Shown: positions 36,308-44,214 of the stretch, one piece after another
How positions within the stretch are numbered: position 1 is the first letter of the stretch
How the letters are laid out: the number at the start of each line of letters is the position of its first letter
NCBI GenBank assembly: GCA_049966155.1
Contig: JBMFVE010000004.1
Coordinates: 62,001 to 126,000, forward strand
Direction of reading: 5' to 3'
DNA: 64,000 nt
Source: JBMFVE01 sp049966155
Lineage (GTDB): Bacteria > Bacteroidota > Ignavibacteria > Kryptoniales > JAKASW01
Position numbers and translations under genes: made by a program
The notes under the pieces: model-generated
What the model was told of the DNA's origin: nothing
The model's database searches: none
What the model saw: only the letters and a program-made list of their open reading frames with translations

Positions 36308-37426
36308 ATGAGCAGTGTAACAATTGAACCCGTCCGCACCAGAAAAGACCTCTCAGCATTTATAAAGCTTCCCTGGAAAATCTATCAGAACGACCCTTAC
36401 TGGGTACCGCCATTGCTGATGGATAGAAAGAAACTTCTGGATACAAAGAAAAATCCTTTTTATAAGCATTCAGAAATTGAATTATTCCTTGCCAAAAAAG
36501 ACGGAGAAGTTGTCGGCAGGAATGCGGCCATAATAAACTACAACCACAATAAATTTCATAATGAAGAAATCGGTTTTTTTGGATTTTTTGAGTCAATTAA
36601 CGACCAATCTGTTGCAAATGCGCTTTTCGACGCAGCAAAGAACTGGTTAATTAAAAAGGGGTTCAGTGCAATGCGTGGCCCAATGAATCCATCTACAAAC
36701 GATGAAATTGGATTGCTGGTTGAGGGTTTCGACAGCAGTCCCGTTATTCTTATGACGTATAATCCGAAGTACTATCTCGATCTGTTTTCAAACTATGGTT
36801 TGAAAAAGGAAAAAGATCTTCTGGCTTACCATGTGAGTGCCGATAGAGTATTTACTGAAAAATTAGAGCGGGTTGCACGAATGATTGTTAGAAAAGAAGG
36901 GGTTACATTTCGCAGTATAAACATGAAAGATTTTAAAAACGAAGTTGCACGGATCAAATATGTTTACAATGAGGCGTGGAGTAAGAACTGGGGATTCGTT
37001 CCGATGACTGATGAGGAATTTGACTTCCTGGCGGCTGACCTTAAACAAATTGTTGTCCCGGATTTGGCAATTATGGCTGAGGTGAACGGGAAGCCTGTCG
37101 GCTTTGCTCTTTCTCTTCCAGACATTAACATAGCCCTGAAGCACAATAAAAGCGGGCGTTTATTGCCCGGCCTGTATCACCTTCTTACAAAGAAAAAAAA
37201 GATAAACTGGGTCAGAATAATTATACTTGGTGTAATTCATAGTTATCAGCAAACGGGGATTGCAGCTGTTTTATTTTATGAAACTGCAAAAAGGGCAACG
37301 AGGCTGGGTTATTATGACGGCGAAGCTTCATGGGTACTCGAAGATAACGTGATGATGAATCGCAGTGCAGAGTTACTCAATGCAGAAAAGTATAAAACTT
37401 ATCGAATTTACAAAATGGAATTTTAG
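36308..37426 (+). CDS. YghO/bCerS-like GNAT-fold acyltransferase
   Basis: 372 residues behind a good Shine-Dalgarno (AGAGGAAATT). The sequence follows the YghO/BcerS-like pattern: FIKLPWKIYQNDPYWVPPLL, then DRKKLLDTKKNPFYKH, VGRNAAIINYNHN, GFFGFFES, RGPMNPSTNDEIGLLVEGFD and a GNAT-like core near VIHSYQQTGIAAVLFYETAK. In Caulobacter the ceramide synthase bCerS, which N-acylates the sphingoid base, belongs to this type. Directly downstream of a serine palmitoyltransferase, the same role is a reasonable inference; a different acyl acceptor cannot be excluded. Confidence 0.72.
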   Translation: MSSVTIEPVRTRKDLSAFIKLPWKIYQNDPYWVPPLLMDRKKLLDTKKNPFYKHSEIELFLAKKDGEVVGRNAAIINYNHNKFHNEEIGFFGFFESINDQSVANALFDAAKNWLIKKGFSAMRGPMNPSTNDEIGLLVEGFDSSPVILMTYNPKYYLDLFSNYGLKKEKDLLAYHVSADRVFTEKLERVARMIVRKEGVTFRSINMKDFKNEVARIKYVYNEAWSKNWGFVPMTDEEFDFLAADLKQIVVPDLAIMAEVNGKPVGFALSLPDINIALKHNKSGRLLPGLYHLLTKKKKINWVRIIILGVIHSYQQTGIAAVLFYETAKRATRLGYYDGEASWVLEDNVMMNRSAELLNAEKYKTYRIYKMEF

Positions 37427-37438
37427 TGGAGGTCAGAA

Positions 37439-38362
37439 ATGTCAGTTAGGAAAGTAGATAAAATCTGGATGAACGGTAAATTAATTGATTGGGATGATGC
37501 GAAGATACATGTGCTATCTCATGTAATTCATTATGGTTCGAGTTGGTTTGAAGGAATCAGGTGTTACAATACAAAGCGAGGTTCCGCCGTGTTTCGGCTT
37601 GACGAGCATCTGACGCGACTTGAGAACTCAACACGAATCTATAGAGCAGAAATTCCATATACTCATCAGCAGCTGAGGACAGCCACCCTGGAAACAATTC
37701 GGGCTAACAAAATGAGTGCATGCTATATTCGCCCTGTTGTATTTCGCGGCTACGGAGATGTTGGTGTTAATCCGATGGGCTGTCCAATCGATACGGTTAT
37801 AGCTGTTTGGGAGTGGGGCCAGTACCTTGGCAGCGGGGCTCTTGAAAATGGAATCGATGTTTGTGTCTCGAGCTGGAGGCGGCCGGGCCCGGATACTTTC
37901 CCATCAATGGCGAAGACGGGTGCAAATTATATGAACTCACAGCTCATTAAGCTTGAAGCAATTTCTAATGGTTTTTCTGAAGGAATTGCTCTTGATTCGA
38001 ACGGTTACATAAGTGAGGGCAGTGGGGAGAATATCTTTCTTGTCTACAATGGTGCATTGTATACACCACCATTGTACTCATCCTTGTTGCCTGGTATTAC
38101 CCGCTCAACGATAATTCAAATAGCTCGAGAAGCAGGTATGGAAGTTAGGGAAGAAGCATTGTTGAGGGATATGCTCTATGTTGCAGATGAAATTTTCTTT
38201 GCCGGCACTGCGGCAGAAATCACTCCAATTAGAAGTGTTGACAGGATAAAAGTTGGAGATGGAAAACCCGGGCCTCTGACCCGTGAATTGCAGGAGAGAT
38301 ATTTTAAAATTGTCAGGGAAGCGGAGGACGATCATAACTGGTTGACTTTTGTTTATGATTGA
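37439..38362 (+). CDS. ilvE: Branched-chain amino acid aminotransferase
   Basis: A fold-type IV PLP aminotransferase of 307 residues, interconverting leucine/isoleucine/valine and their 2-oxo acids. Motifs: HYGSSWFEGIRCYNTKRG, FRLDEHLTRL, RPVVFRGYGDVGVNP, the PLP-lysine region MAKTGANYMNSQLIKLEA, SEGSGENIFLV and FFAGTAAEITPI. A GGAGG site lies just before ATG 37439, 12 bases after the GNAT gene. Besides amino acid synthesis, it supplies branched precursors used for iso/anteiso fatty acids. Confidence 0.95.
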   Translation: MSVRKVDKIWMNGKLIDWDDAKIHVLSHVIHYGSSWFEGIRCYNTKRGSAVFRLDEHLTRLENSTRIYRAEIPYTHQQLRTATLETIRANKMSACYIRPVVFRGYGDVGVNPMGCPIDTVIAVWEWGQYLGSGALENGIDVCVSSWRRPGPDTFPSMAKTGANYMNSQLIKLEAISNGFSEGIALDSNGYISEGSGENIFLVYNGALYTPPLYSSLLPGITRSTIIQIAREAGMEVREEALLRDMLYVADEIFFAGTAAEITPIRSVDRIKVGDGKPGPLTRELQERYFKIVREAEDDHNWLTFVYD

Positions 38363-38377
38363 ATAAATGAAGAAATA

Positions 38378-38938
38378 ATGACCGACAAGAATACACCGGG
38401 CTCAATTATCTGGAAAAATATTTTTAGAGATAGAAAAGAGGATAATGTTAAGGTACCCGAGGTCTTAAAAAAAGTACCTGTCTTTTCAGAACTAAATGCC
38501 CGCGAAATAAGTAAACTGGCATCAATTGTTCATCTTCGGTCTTATAATGCCGGCGAGACTGTCTTTTTGCAGGGTGATCCAGGTCTTGGTATGTACGTTA
38601 TTGAAAAAGGTCAGGTTTCAATTCGAATGATCACTGATAGCGGTGATGAGAAGGAACTTTCAATTTTAACCGACGGTGATTTTTTTGGCGAGCTTTCCTT
38701 GCTTGATGAATCACCAAGAAGCGCTTCGGCAGTTGCTGTTGTACAGAGCAAAATTATTGGATTCTTCCGCCCTGATTTGTTTGAACTTCTTAATCGCTCA
38801 CCCAGGATCGGCATTAAGGTTCTTCTGAAATTAAGCGAAACTATAGGTACAAGACTGCGTTTGACAAATAACGAGTTGACACGCGTTGCTGCGGAATTAC
38901 AGGAATGTATGGCTAAACAGAGGAGGTCGAAAAAATGA
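38378..38938 (+). CDS. Cyclic-nucleotide-binding-domain protein without HTH
   Basis: 186 residues. A cNMP-binding domain spans about residues 25-150, with LRSYNAGETVFLQGDPGLGM and the phosphate-binding cassette FFGELSLLDESPRSASAVAV (Glu and Arg both present). Unlike Crp, no DNA-binding domain follows; the C-terminus is a short helical, basic tail (ECMAKQRRSKK). It may sense a cyclic nucleotide and act through a partner. It overlaps the universal stress protein gene by ATGA, suggesting a common function. Confidence 0.85.
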   Translation: MTDKNTPGSIIWKNIFRDRKEDNVKVPEVLKKVPVFSELNAREISKLASIVHLRSYNAGETVFLQGDPGLGMYVIEKGQVSIRMITDSGDEKELSILTDGDFFGELSLLDESPRSASAVAVVQSKIIGFFRPDLFELLNRSPRIGIKVLLKLSETIGTRLRLTNNELTRVAAELQECMAKQRRSKK

Positions 38939-39405
38939 CGAAGGTCAATCTTAAAAAGATTGTTGTACCGCAGGATTTTTCAGGTTATTCTTTGAATGCG
39001 CTCAAGTATGCAATAACATTTGCTGAGCTTTTTGGAGCGGAATTAATAGTGGTTCATGTCGTAGAACCCATAGTTTATCCAGCAGATTTCAGCTTTGGAC
39101 AGGTGAGCATTCCAGCTATGGAAGAGGAAATCAAGAAGCACAGCACTGAACAGCTAAATGAATTAATTAAAAAAGAAATTCCAGTCAATGTGAAATCTGT
39201 TCCAATAATTAGAGTAGGGAAGCCTTTTGTCGAAATCATTAAGACGGCAACTGAAGAAAATGCCGATTTAATTGTTATATCTTCACATGGGCGTACAGGA
39301 ATGGAACATGTCCTTTTTGGAAGCACTGCCGACAAAGTGGTAAGAAAGGCACCCTGTCCTGTGCTTACTGTTCGTCCTCATGAACATGAATTTATAATGC
39401 CTTGA
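38935..39405 (+). CDS. Universal stress protein (UspA family)
   Basis: 156 residues forming one Usp domain. The start VNLKKIVVPQDFSGYSLNAL matches the family N-terminus. The nucleotide-binding loop is SSHGRTGMEHVLFGSTADKV, the G-x2-G-x9-G-S/T pattern of ATP-binding Usp proteins, followed by KAPCPVLTVRP. It is coupled to the upstream cNMP-binding protein by ATGA. Role in stress survival is known for the family; the signal here is unknown. Confidence 0.93.
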   Translation: MTKVNLKKIVVPQDFSGYSLNALKYAITFAELFGAELIVVHVVEPIVYPADFSFGQVSIPAMEEEIKKHSTEQLNELIKKEIPVNVKSVPIIRVGKPFVEIIKTATEENADLIVISSHGRTGMEHVLFGSTADKVVRKAPCPVLTVRPHEHEFIMP

Positions 39406-39446
39406 TAGTGCACCCTTGAAGTTAGACTGATAAACGATACAAAAAT

Positions 39447-40400
39447 ATGATATATACTAAATGTGGAGAAAGCGGATTAAAGCTTCCACGGATATGCCTG
39501 GGCCTGTGGCATAATTTTGGAGACGTTGATCCGTTTGAAAACAGCAGGGCAATTGTTCGACGTGCTTTTGATCTGGGGATTACTCATTTTGATCTTGCTA
39601 ATAACTACGGTCCCCCTCCCGGGGCAGCTGAAGAAAATTTCGGAAGAATATTGAAATGCGATTTTCAGAGACACAGGGACGAAATGGTCATTTCCACAAA
39701 GGCAGGGTGGGACATGTGGCCCGGACCTTATGGAAACTGGGGATCCCGAAAGCATCTGATTGCATCTTTAGATCAGAGCCTGAAGCGTCTTGGGGTTGAG
39801 TATGTAGACATTTTTTATCATCACCGCCCCGATCCTGAGACACCTATTGAAGAAACAATGAGTGCTCTGGATCAAATCATCAGAAGCGGAAAAGCTCTAT
39901 ATGCAGGCGTCTCTCAATACAGGTCAGAAGAGACAAAAAAAGCTTCGGAAATACTTAAGAAAATGGGACATCATCTGCTGGTTCATCAGCCAAGGTATAA
40001 TATGTTTGATAGATGGATAGAGGAGGATTTGCTCAATACTTTGAAGAAAGAAGGAATAGGCTGCGTTGTCTTTTCACCTTTAGCACAGGGATTATTAACC
40101 GATAGGTATCTGAACGGAATACCGCCAAACTCAAGGGCAAGCAAACCATGGGGATTTCTGAAGGCAGAAAACATCACGGACGATATTATTAAAAAGGTCA
40201 GAAATCTCAACAAGATTGCAAAAGAGCGGAATCAATCTTTGGCTCAGATGTCAATTGCCTGGGTTCTTCGAAACCCTGTTGTCACTTCGGCTTTAATAGG
40301 TGCCAGCCGGCCTGAGCAAATCGATGACGCAGCAGGGTCGTTAAGTAATGTTCATTTTGACGATTATGAGCTAAAAGAAATTGATAGTATTATTGGCTAA
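39447..40400 (+). CDS. Aldo/keto reductase, YghZ-like
   Basis: 317 residues with the (beta/alpha)8 AKR pattern. FDLANNYGPPPGAAEENFGR holds the catalytic Asp and Tyr, STKAGWDMWPGPYGNWGSRK the Lys, and VDIFYHHRPDPETPIEET the His. The NADP-binding end is ALIGASRPEQIDDAAG. The insert after the Asp/Tyr region (PPPGAAEE) is typical of YghZ/L-glyceraldehyde-3-phosphate reductase-like members. Substrate unresolved. Confidence 0.92.
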   Translation: MIYTKCGESGLKLPRICLGLWHNFGDVDPFENSRAIVRRAFDLGITHFDLANNYGPPPGAAEENFGRILKCDFQRHRDEMVISTKAGWDMWPGPYGNWGSRKHLIASLDQSLKRLGVEYVDIFYHHRPDPETPIEETMSALDQIIRSGKALYAGVSQYRSEETKKASEILKKMGHHLLVHQPRYNMFDRWIEEDLLNTLKKEGIGCVVFSPLAQGLLTDRYLNGIPPNSRASKPWGFLKAENITDDIIKKVRNLNKIAKERNQSLAQMSIAWVLRNPVVTSALIGASRPEQIDDAAGSLSNVHFDDYELKEIDSIIG

Positions 40401-40517
40401 CCTCTGAACCGGGTTGATAGGAAGAAATGGGCATTGAAAGTTTAATTTGGAGCACTTATCTTATATGTCCAGGTGCCGGGATAGCTGAAAAGTGATGGCG
40501 GCACTTAAAGCTTCGAC

Positions 40518-41219
40518 TTGATAAAACTACTAATAGCAATAGACGGTCCCGCGGGTTCGGGTAAGACAACGACAGCTCGCCTACTGGCTGAGCGGCTTTC
40601 TTACACTTATCTCGATACCGGTGCAATGTACCGGGCCATAACCTTTAAAGTCCTTCAAATGGGCGTTATGCCTAAAGATGAGGTTGCTGTTGTAGAAATA
40701 GCTCGAAAAGCCCGCCTGAATTTGAAGAGCATTAATGGATCTCTTCATATTTTTCTTGACGGAGAGGATGTTACTGAAAAAATAAGGTCAGAAGATGTTA
40801 CTCAAAACGTTAGTTTAATAAGCTCATACGCTGGTGTACGTGAACTGATGGTTGAAAAGCAGAGGGAAATTGGTGCTCAGAAAGGCTGCGTGGTGGATGG
40901 CCGAGATATCGGAACAGTTGTCTTCCCAGATGCGGATTTGAAATTTTTTATGATTGCAGATATTGCTGAGCGTGCCAGAAGAAGGCAGCTGGAACTTGCT
41001 GAAAACGGCAGAGATATGCCAATTGCAGAGGTTGTCCGCCAGATCCAGGAGAGAGATGAAATGGACTCCAATCGTGGGATCAGTCCTCTTCGTAGAGCCA
41101 ATGACGCAATTTTAATCGACACCACAAAGATGTCTGTTGAAGAACAGGTTGAGGAGATTATGCGTTATGTCAGGGAAAAGATAACAGCGTCAAATAAGGA
41201 GATCAAATATGAAAATTAA
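40518..41219 (+). CDS. cmk: Cytidylate kinase
   Basis: Phosphorylates CMP/dCMP. 233 residues. Motifs: IAIDGPAGSGKTTTARLLAE (P-loop), YLDTGAMYRAITF, VSLISSYAGVRELMVEKQRE, CVVDGRDIGTVVFPDADLKF and ERARRRQLEL. The only sensible start is TTG at 40518, since an in-frame stop lies 9 bases upstream and the next ATG is inside the enzyme core. An 8-codon frame (ATG 40495, TGA 40519-40521) ends on that TTG, so coupled initiation is possible. Overlaps ispH by 11 bases; cmk-ispH-rpsA is a recurrent bacterial order. Confidence 0.95.
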   Translation: MIKLLIAIDGPAGSGKTTTARLLAERLSYTYLDTGAMYRAITFKVLQMGVMPKDEVAVVEIARKARLNLKSINGSLHIFLDGEDVTEKIRSEDVTQNVSLISSYAGVRELMVEKQREIGAQKGCVVDGRDIGTVVFPDADLKFFMIADIAERARRRQLELAENGRDMPIAEVVRQIQERDEMDSNRGISPLRRANDAILIDTTKMSVEEQVEEIMRYVREKITASNKEIKYEN

Positions 41220-42120
41220 TATAGATAAAAACGGCGGCTTCTGCTGGGGAGTTGTCCGTGCAATAGATTTTGCCGAAGAGGAACTGAAGAATAGTAAGAA
41301 ACTCTATTCTTTGGGAGATATCATCCACAATCCGGTCGAGATAAAGCGCCTTGAAGAAAAGGGATTGAAAACTATTACTCATGAAGACCTTAAGAAGGTG
41401 AAGGATGCAAGGGTGCTTATTCGCGCCCACGGCGAACCTCCGTCAACTTATGAACTGGCAAAAAAATACAATCTGGAAGTTATTGATGCTACCTGTCCAG
41501 TTGTTACAAAACTCCATGAACGTATACGTAAATTTTATCTGGAAGGCTACCAGATTGTCATATTTGGAAAAAAGGAACACGCTGAAGTAATTGGGCTGCG
41601 CGGCGTTTGTAATGACGAAGCAATTGTTGTAAAGTCGGTGGCAGAAGCACTTGAGATGGTGGACTTTACAAGAAAGACGGTACTCTTTTCCCAGACTACC
41701 ATGGATAAGCCGACGTTTTACGCAATTAAAGAAGCTCTTTCAGAAAAAGTGAAAAGTCTTGTCGTGGGTACGATGGAGGAAATCGCACAGACTTTTCTCG
41801 CTAAAGACACAATATGCGGCCAGGTTTCCGGGCGAGACAGGAAGCTGAGAGAATTCGCCCAGCAAAATGATGTCGTTATTTTTGTTGCTGGGAAAAACAG
41901 TTCAAATGGGAAGGTTTTGTTTGAGATTTGTAAGGAGGAAAATAATCATACTTACTTTATTGAGGATGAGAGCGAATTGCAGCCCGTATGGTTTGAACTT
42001 GTAGAAAGTGTTGGCATTACCGGAGCAACCTCCACACCGCAATGGTTAATGGAAAAAATAGCCAGAGCTATTCAGAAAATTGAAATTGATAGTTCAAAAA
42101 AGGCCGTCTCAACTAACTGA
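41209..42120 (+). CDS. ispH: 4-hydroxy-3-methylbut-2-enyl diphosphate reductase
   Basis: Last MEP-pathway enzyme, releasing IPP and DMAPP; a 4Fe-4S protein of 303 residues. The three cluster cysteines are visible in NGGFCWGVVRAI, VIDATCPVVTKLH and KDTICGQVSGRDRKL. Substrate-site segments IRAHGEPPST, LFSQTTMDKP and GKNSSNGKVLFE are present. The third cysteine motif (CGQVSGR) follows the Bacteroidota-like variant rather than the enterobacterial one. The start ATG 41209 lies behind AAGGAG inside cmk. Confidence 0.96.
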   Translation: MKINIDKNGGFCWGVVRAIDFAEEELKNSKKLYSLGDIIHNPVEIKRLEEKGLKTITHEDLKKVKDARVLIRAHGEPPSTYELAKKYNLEVIDATCPVVTKLHERIRKFYLEGYQIVIFGKKEHAEVIGLRGVCNDEAIVVKSVAEALEMVDFTRKTVLFSQTTMDKPTFYAIKEALSEKVKSLVVGTMEEIAQTFLAKDTICGQVSGRDRKLREFAQQNDVVIFVAGKNSSNGKVLFEICKEENNHTYFIEDESELQPVWFELVESVGITGATSTPQWLMEKIARAIQKIEIDSSKKAVSTN

Positions 42121-42136
42121 TGTTAAACAAAAACCA

Positions 42137-42180
42137 GTATCCTTGCCGGACATTTGACGGCGATGTGCGGAGAAGGATGC
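42137..42180 (+). ncRNA. Structured rpsA leader hairpin
   Basis: A long imperfect hairpin fills the leader upstream of rpsA. Eight pairs join 42137-42144 to 42173-42180 (one T-G). After a small internal loop, CCG (42146-42148) pairs with CGG (42168-42170); after a single G-G mismatch, ACAT (42150-42153) pairs with ATGT (42163-42166). The loop is 9 bases, for fifteen pairs in total. No T-run follows, so it is not an ordinary terminator for ispH. Its position just ahead of two Shine-Dalgarno sites suggests a cis-acting ribosomal-protein leader. Not matched to a known RNA family by me. Confidence 0.55.
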
Positions 42181-42185
42181 TATAA

Positions 42186-42226
42186 GGAGGAATAACTTGG
42201 CCTCCGATACAAATTTCTAAGGAGTG
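42186..42226 (+). promoter_or_regulatory. Two Shine-Dalgarno sites sharing one anti-SD element before rpsA
   Basis: AAGGAGG (SD1 centred on 42186-42190) precedes a 7-codon minigene. AAGGAGTG (SD2, 42219-42226) precedes rpsA. CCTCC at 42201-42205, inside the minigene, can form 5 pairs with SD1, or its last four bases can form 4 pairs with GGAG of SD2 (42221-42224). The two pairings exclude each other. A ribosome translating the minigene would open the element and stop exactly on SD2. Confidence 0.45.
42197..42220 (+). CDS. Possible 7-codon leader peptide of rpsA
   Basis: A TTG start six bases after the strong GGAGG at 42186-42190 opens a frame coding M-A-S-D-T-N-F, closed by TAA at 42218-42220. 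The stop touches the rpsA Shine-Dalgarno, and rpsA starts 11 bases later. The layout fits translational coupling rather than a functional peptide. It could also be a chance frame after a decayed or alternative start site. Confidence 0.35.
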   Translation: MASDTNF

Positions 42227-42231
42227 ATTTA

Positions 42232-44094
42232 ATGACAGAAAAAGTAAACGGCAGTGAAACTGCAGTACCTCAAGATGCAGGTGCACAGTTAGTCAAAAAG
42301 CCTCAACCAAAAGTAAAGATTCTTGCGGGAGACGATTCGCCTTACTCTCCTGAAGAAGTCAAAACGATGGTTGAACTTTACGACAGGAGCCTGAAGCAGT
42401 TTGATGCTGGAGAAATTGTAAGGGGAAGGATAATCGGGTTTACTGACAATGACGTCATAGTTGATATTGGCTTCAAGTCTTCAGGACTCGTACCTAAAAT
42501 TGAGTTCCCCAATTTAGACGAATTGAAGCCAGGAGATGAAGTTGAGGTTTATCTGGATAGTGTGGAGGATCAGGATGGACAGGTAGTGCTTTCGAGAAGA
42601 CGTGCGGACTTTATTAGGATCTGGGATAAAATCGTAGCGGCACACGACAACCAAACTGTTGTGCAGGGCACTGTGCTCAGAAGGGTCAAAGGTGGTTTAA
42701 TGGTTAACCTTATGGGTCTTGAGGCATTTCTGCCCGGTTCACAGGTTGATGTGAAACCCGTAAGAGATTTTGACTCGTATGTCGGCAAGACAATGGATTT
42801 TCGGGTTGTAAAAATTAACGAGGCAGCTGAAAATGTGGTGGTCAGCCATAAGGCTTTGCTGGAGGCAGAGCTTGAAGAACAGCGAAAGAAGATACTTGCA
42901 AATCTTGAAAAAGGATTAATTCTTGAAGGTACAGTGAAAGCAATAACAGAATTTGGTGTATTTGTTGACCTCGGCGGTGTCGATGGACTGATTCACATAA
43001 CTGATCTTTCGTGGGGGAGGGTTAACCATCCTTCCGAAATTGTTAAACTTGACCAGAAAATCCAGGTTGTCGTCACTGATTTCGACGAGGAAAAGAAACG
43101 AATCTCACTCTCAATGAAACAGCTACAGCCTGAGCCATGGAAAAATATAGAGGAAAAGTATGCCGTTGGACAAAGAGTCTCTGGAAAGGTTGTATCCTTG
43201 ACTGAATATGGAGCGTTTGTAGAAATCGAAAAAGGAATAGAAGGGTTGATACACATATCCGAAATGAGCTGGACTGAGCATATAAAACACCCATCGCAAA
43301 AGGTATCAATGGGGCAGACTGTCGAGGCAGTAATATTGAGCCTTGACAAAGAAAACAGAAAGCTATCTCTCGGTATGAAACAGCTTGAACCGGATCCTTG
43401 GGAAAAACTTGTCGAAAAATATCCCATTGGTTCGCGCCATAAAGGAATAGTGCGAAACCTGACGAATTTCGGCGTTTTTGTAGAACTTGAGACTGGAGTT
43501 GATGGGCTCATCCATATATCAGACCTTTCATGGACAAAGAAGGTGCGTCACCCCGGTGAGCTTGTTAAGCGCGGTGACGAACTGGAAGTTGTGGTGCTTT
43601 CGGTTGATAAAGACCAGAGGCGCATTTCTCTTGGTCATAAGCAGGCTTTCGAGAATCCATGGGACAAATTTGAACAGGACTTTAAAGCCGGATCTGAAGT
43701 TGAAGGGAAAATTGTCAGACATATTGAAAAAGGAACCATTGTGGAACTTCCGGGTGAGGTCGATGGATTTGTACCACATTCCCATCTCTCTCCGATAAAT
43801 GTGAAGAATTTTGCCAATCATTTTCCTCCCGGTGATACTCTAAAACTAAAGGTGATAGAATTTGACAAGGAAGGGAAACGGATTGTACTAAGTGCGCTCG
43901 AGTACTTTAAAGACAAGGATGACACATTATATCAGGAATATTTAGCACAGCATAAGCTCAATGTGACTGAAAAACGGGAGAAGAAACAGAAGGGTGATAA
44001 AAAATCAAAGGTGGAAGCCCAATCTTCAACTCAAACATCTGATAACAATCCATCGTTTGAAAAGGAGAACGCGGAGACACCTTCTGGGGACTGA
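42232..44094 (+). CDS. rpsA: 30S ribosomal protein S1
   Basis: 620 residues with six S1 RNA-binding domains, the full-length type. They begin near GEIVRGRIIGFTDNDVIVDI, VVQGTVLRRVKGGLMVNL, LEGTVKAITEFGVFVDL, RVSGKVVSLTEYGAFVEI, HKGIVRNLTNFGVFVEL and VEGKIVRHIEKGTIVELP. Domains 3-5 carry the GLIHI(T/S)(D/E)(L/M)SW core. The C-terminal tail (about 575-620) is Lys/Glu/Ser-rich and disordered. S1 brings mRNA to the 30S subunit and in many bacteria controls its own synthesis; the leader here offers candidate control elements. ATG at 42232 follows AAGGAGTGATTTA. Confidence 0.97.
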   Translation: MTEKVNGSETAVPQDAGAQLVKKPQPKVKILAGDDSPYSPEEVKTMVELYDRSLKQFDAGEIVRGRIIGFTDNDVIVDIGFKSSGLVPKIEFPNLDELKPGDEVEVYLDSVEDQDGQVVLSRRRADFIRIWDKIVAAHDNQTVVQGTVLRRVKGGLMVNLMGLEAFLPGSQVDVKPVRDFDSYVGKTMDFRVVKINEAAENVVVSHKALLEAELEEQRKKILANLEKGLILEGTVKAITEFGVFVDLGGVDGLIHITDLSWGRVNHPSEIVKLDQKIQVVVTDFDEEKKRISLSMKQLQPEPWKNIEEKYAVGQRVSGKVVSLTEYGAFVEIEKGIEGLIHISEMSWTEHIKHPSQKVSMGQTVEAVILSLDKENRKLSLGMKQLEPDPWEKLVEKYPIGSRHKGIVRNLTNFGVFVELETGVDGLIHISDLSWTKKVRHPGELVKRGDELEVVVLSVDKDQRRISLGHKQAFENPWDKFEQDFKAGSEVEGKIVRHIEKGTIVELPGEVDGFVPHSHLSPINVKNFANHFPPGDTLKLKVIEFDKEGKRIVLSALEYFKDKDDTLYQEYLAQHKLNVTEKREKKQKGDKKSKVEAQSSTQTSDNNPSFEKENAETPSGD

Positions 44095-44129
44095 AAAGCC
44101 TTTCCGTATTATTAAATTTGAACAAATAG

Positions 44130-44165
44130 GGCACGGATGTTTTTTAAGCGTCCGTGCCTTGTTAT
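44130..44165 (+). terminator. Terminator after rpsA
   Basis: A 10-bp stem (GGCACGGATG at 44130-44139 with CGTCCGTGCC at 44149-44158, one G-T pair) with a T-rich loop and a T-rich tail (TTGTTATATTT). The tail is interrupted, so the U-tract is weaker than after gap. It sits 35 bases after the rpsA stop. Confidence 0.65.
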
Positions 44166-44214
44166 ATTTGAGTGTTGAATATTACATAACCGGGAAAATA
44201 TTTAGATAAATTAT

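Noticed and set aside
42993..43511. 172-codon minus-strand frame inside rpsA
   Set aside because: Antisense shadow of the repeated S1 domains, with no independent support.
42300..43900. Internal DNA repeats in rpsA as a mobile or CRISPR-like repeat
   Set aside because: The repeats are the diverged S1 protein domains of one gene, not DNA-level direct repeats.
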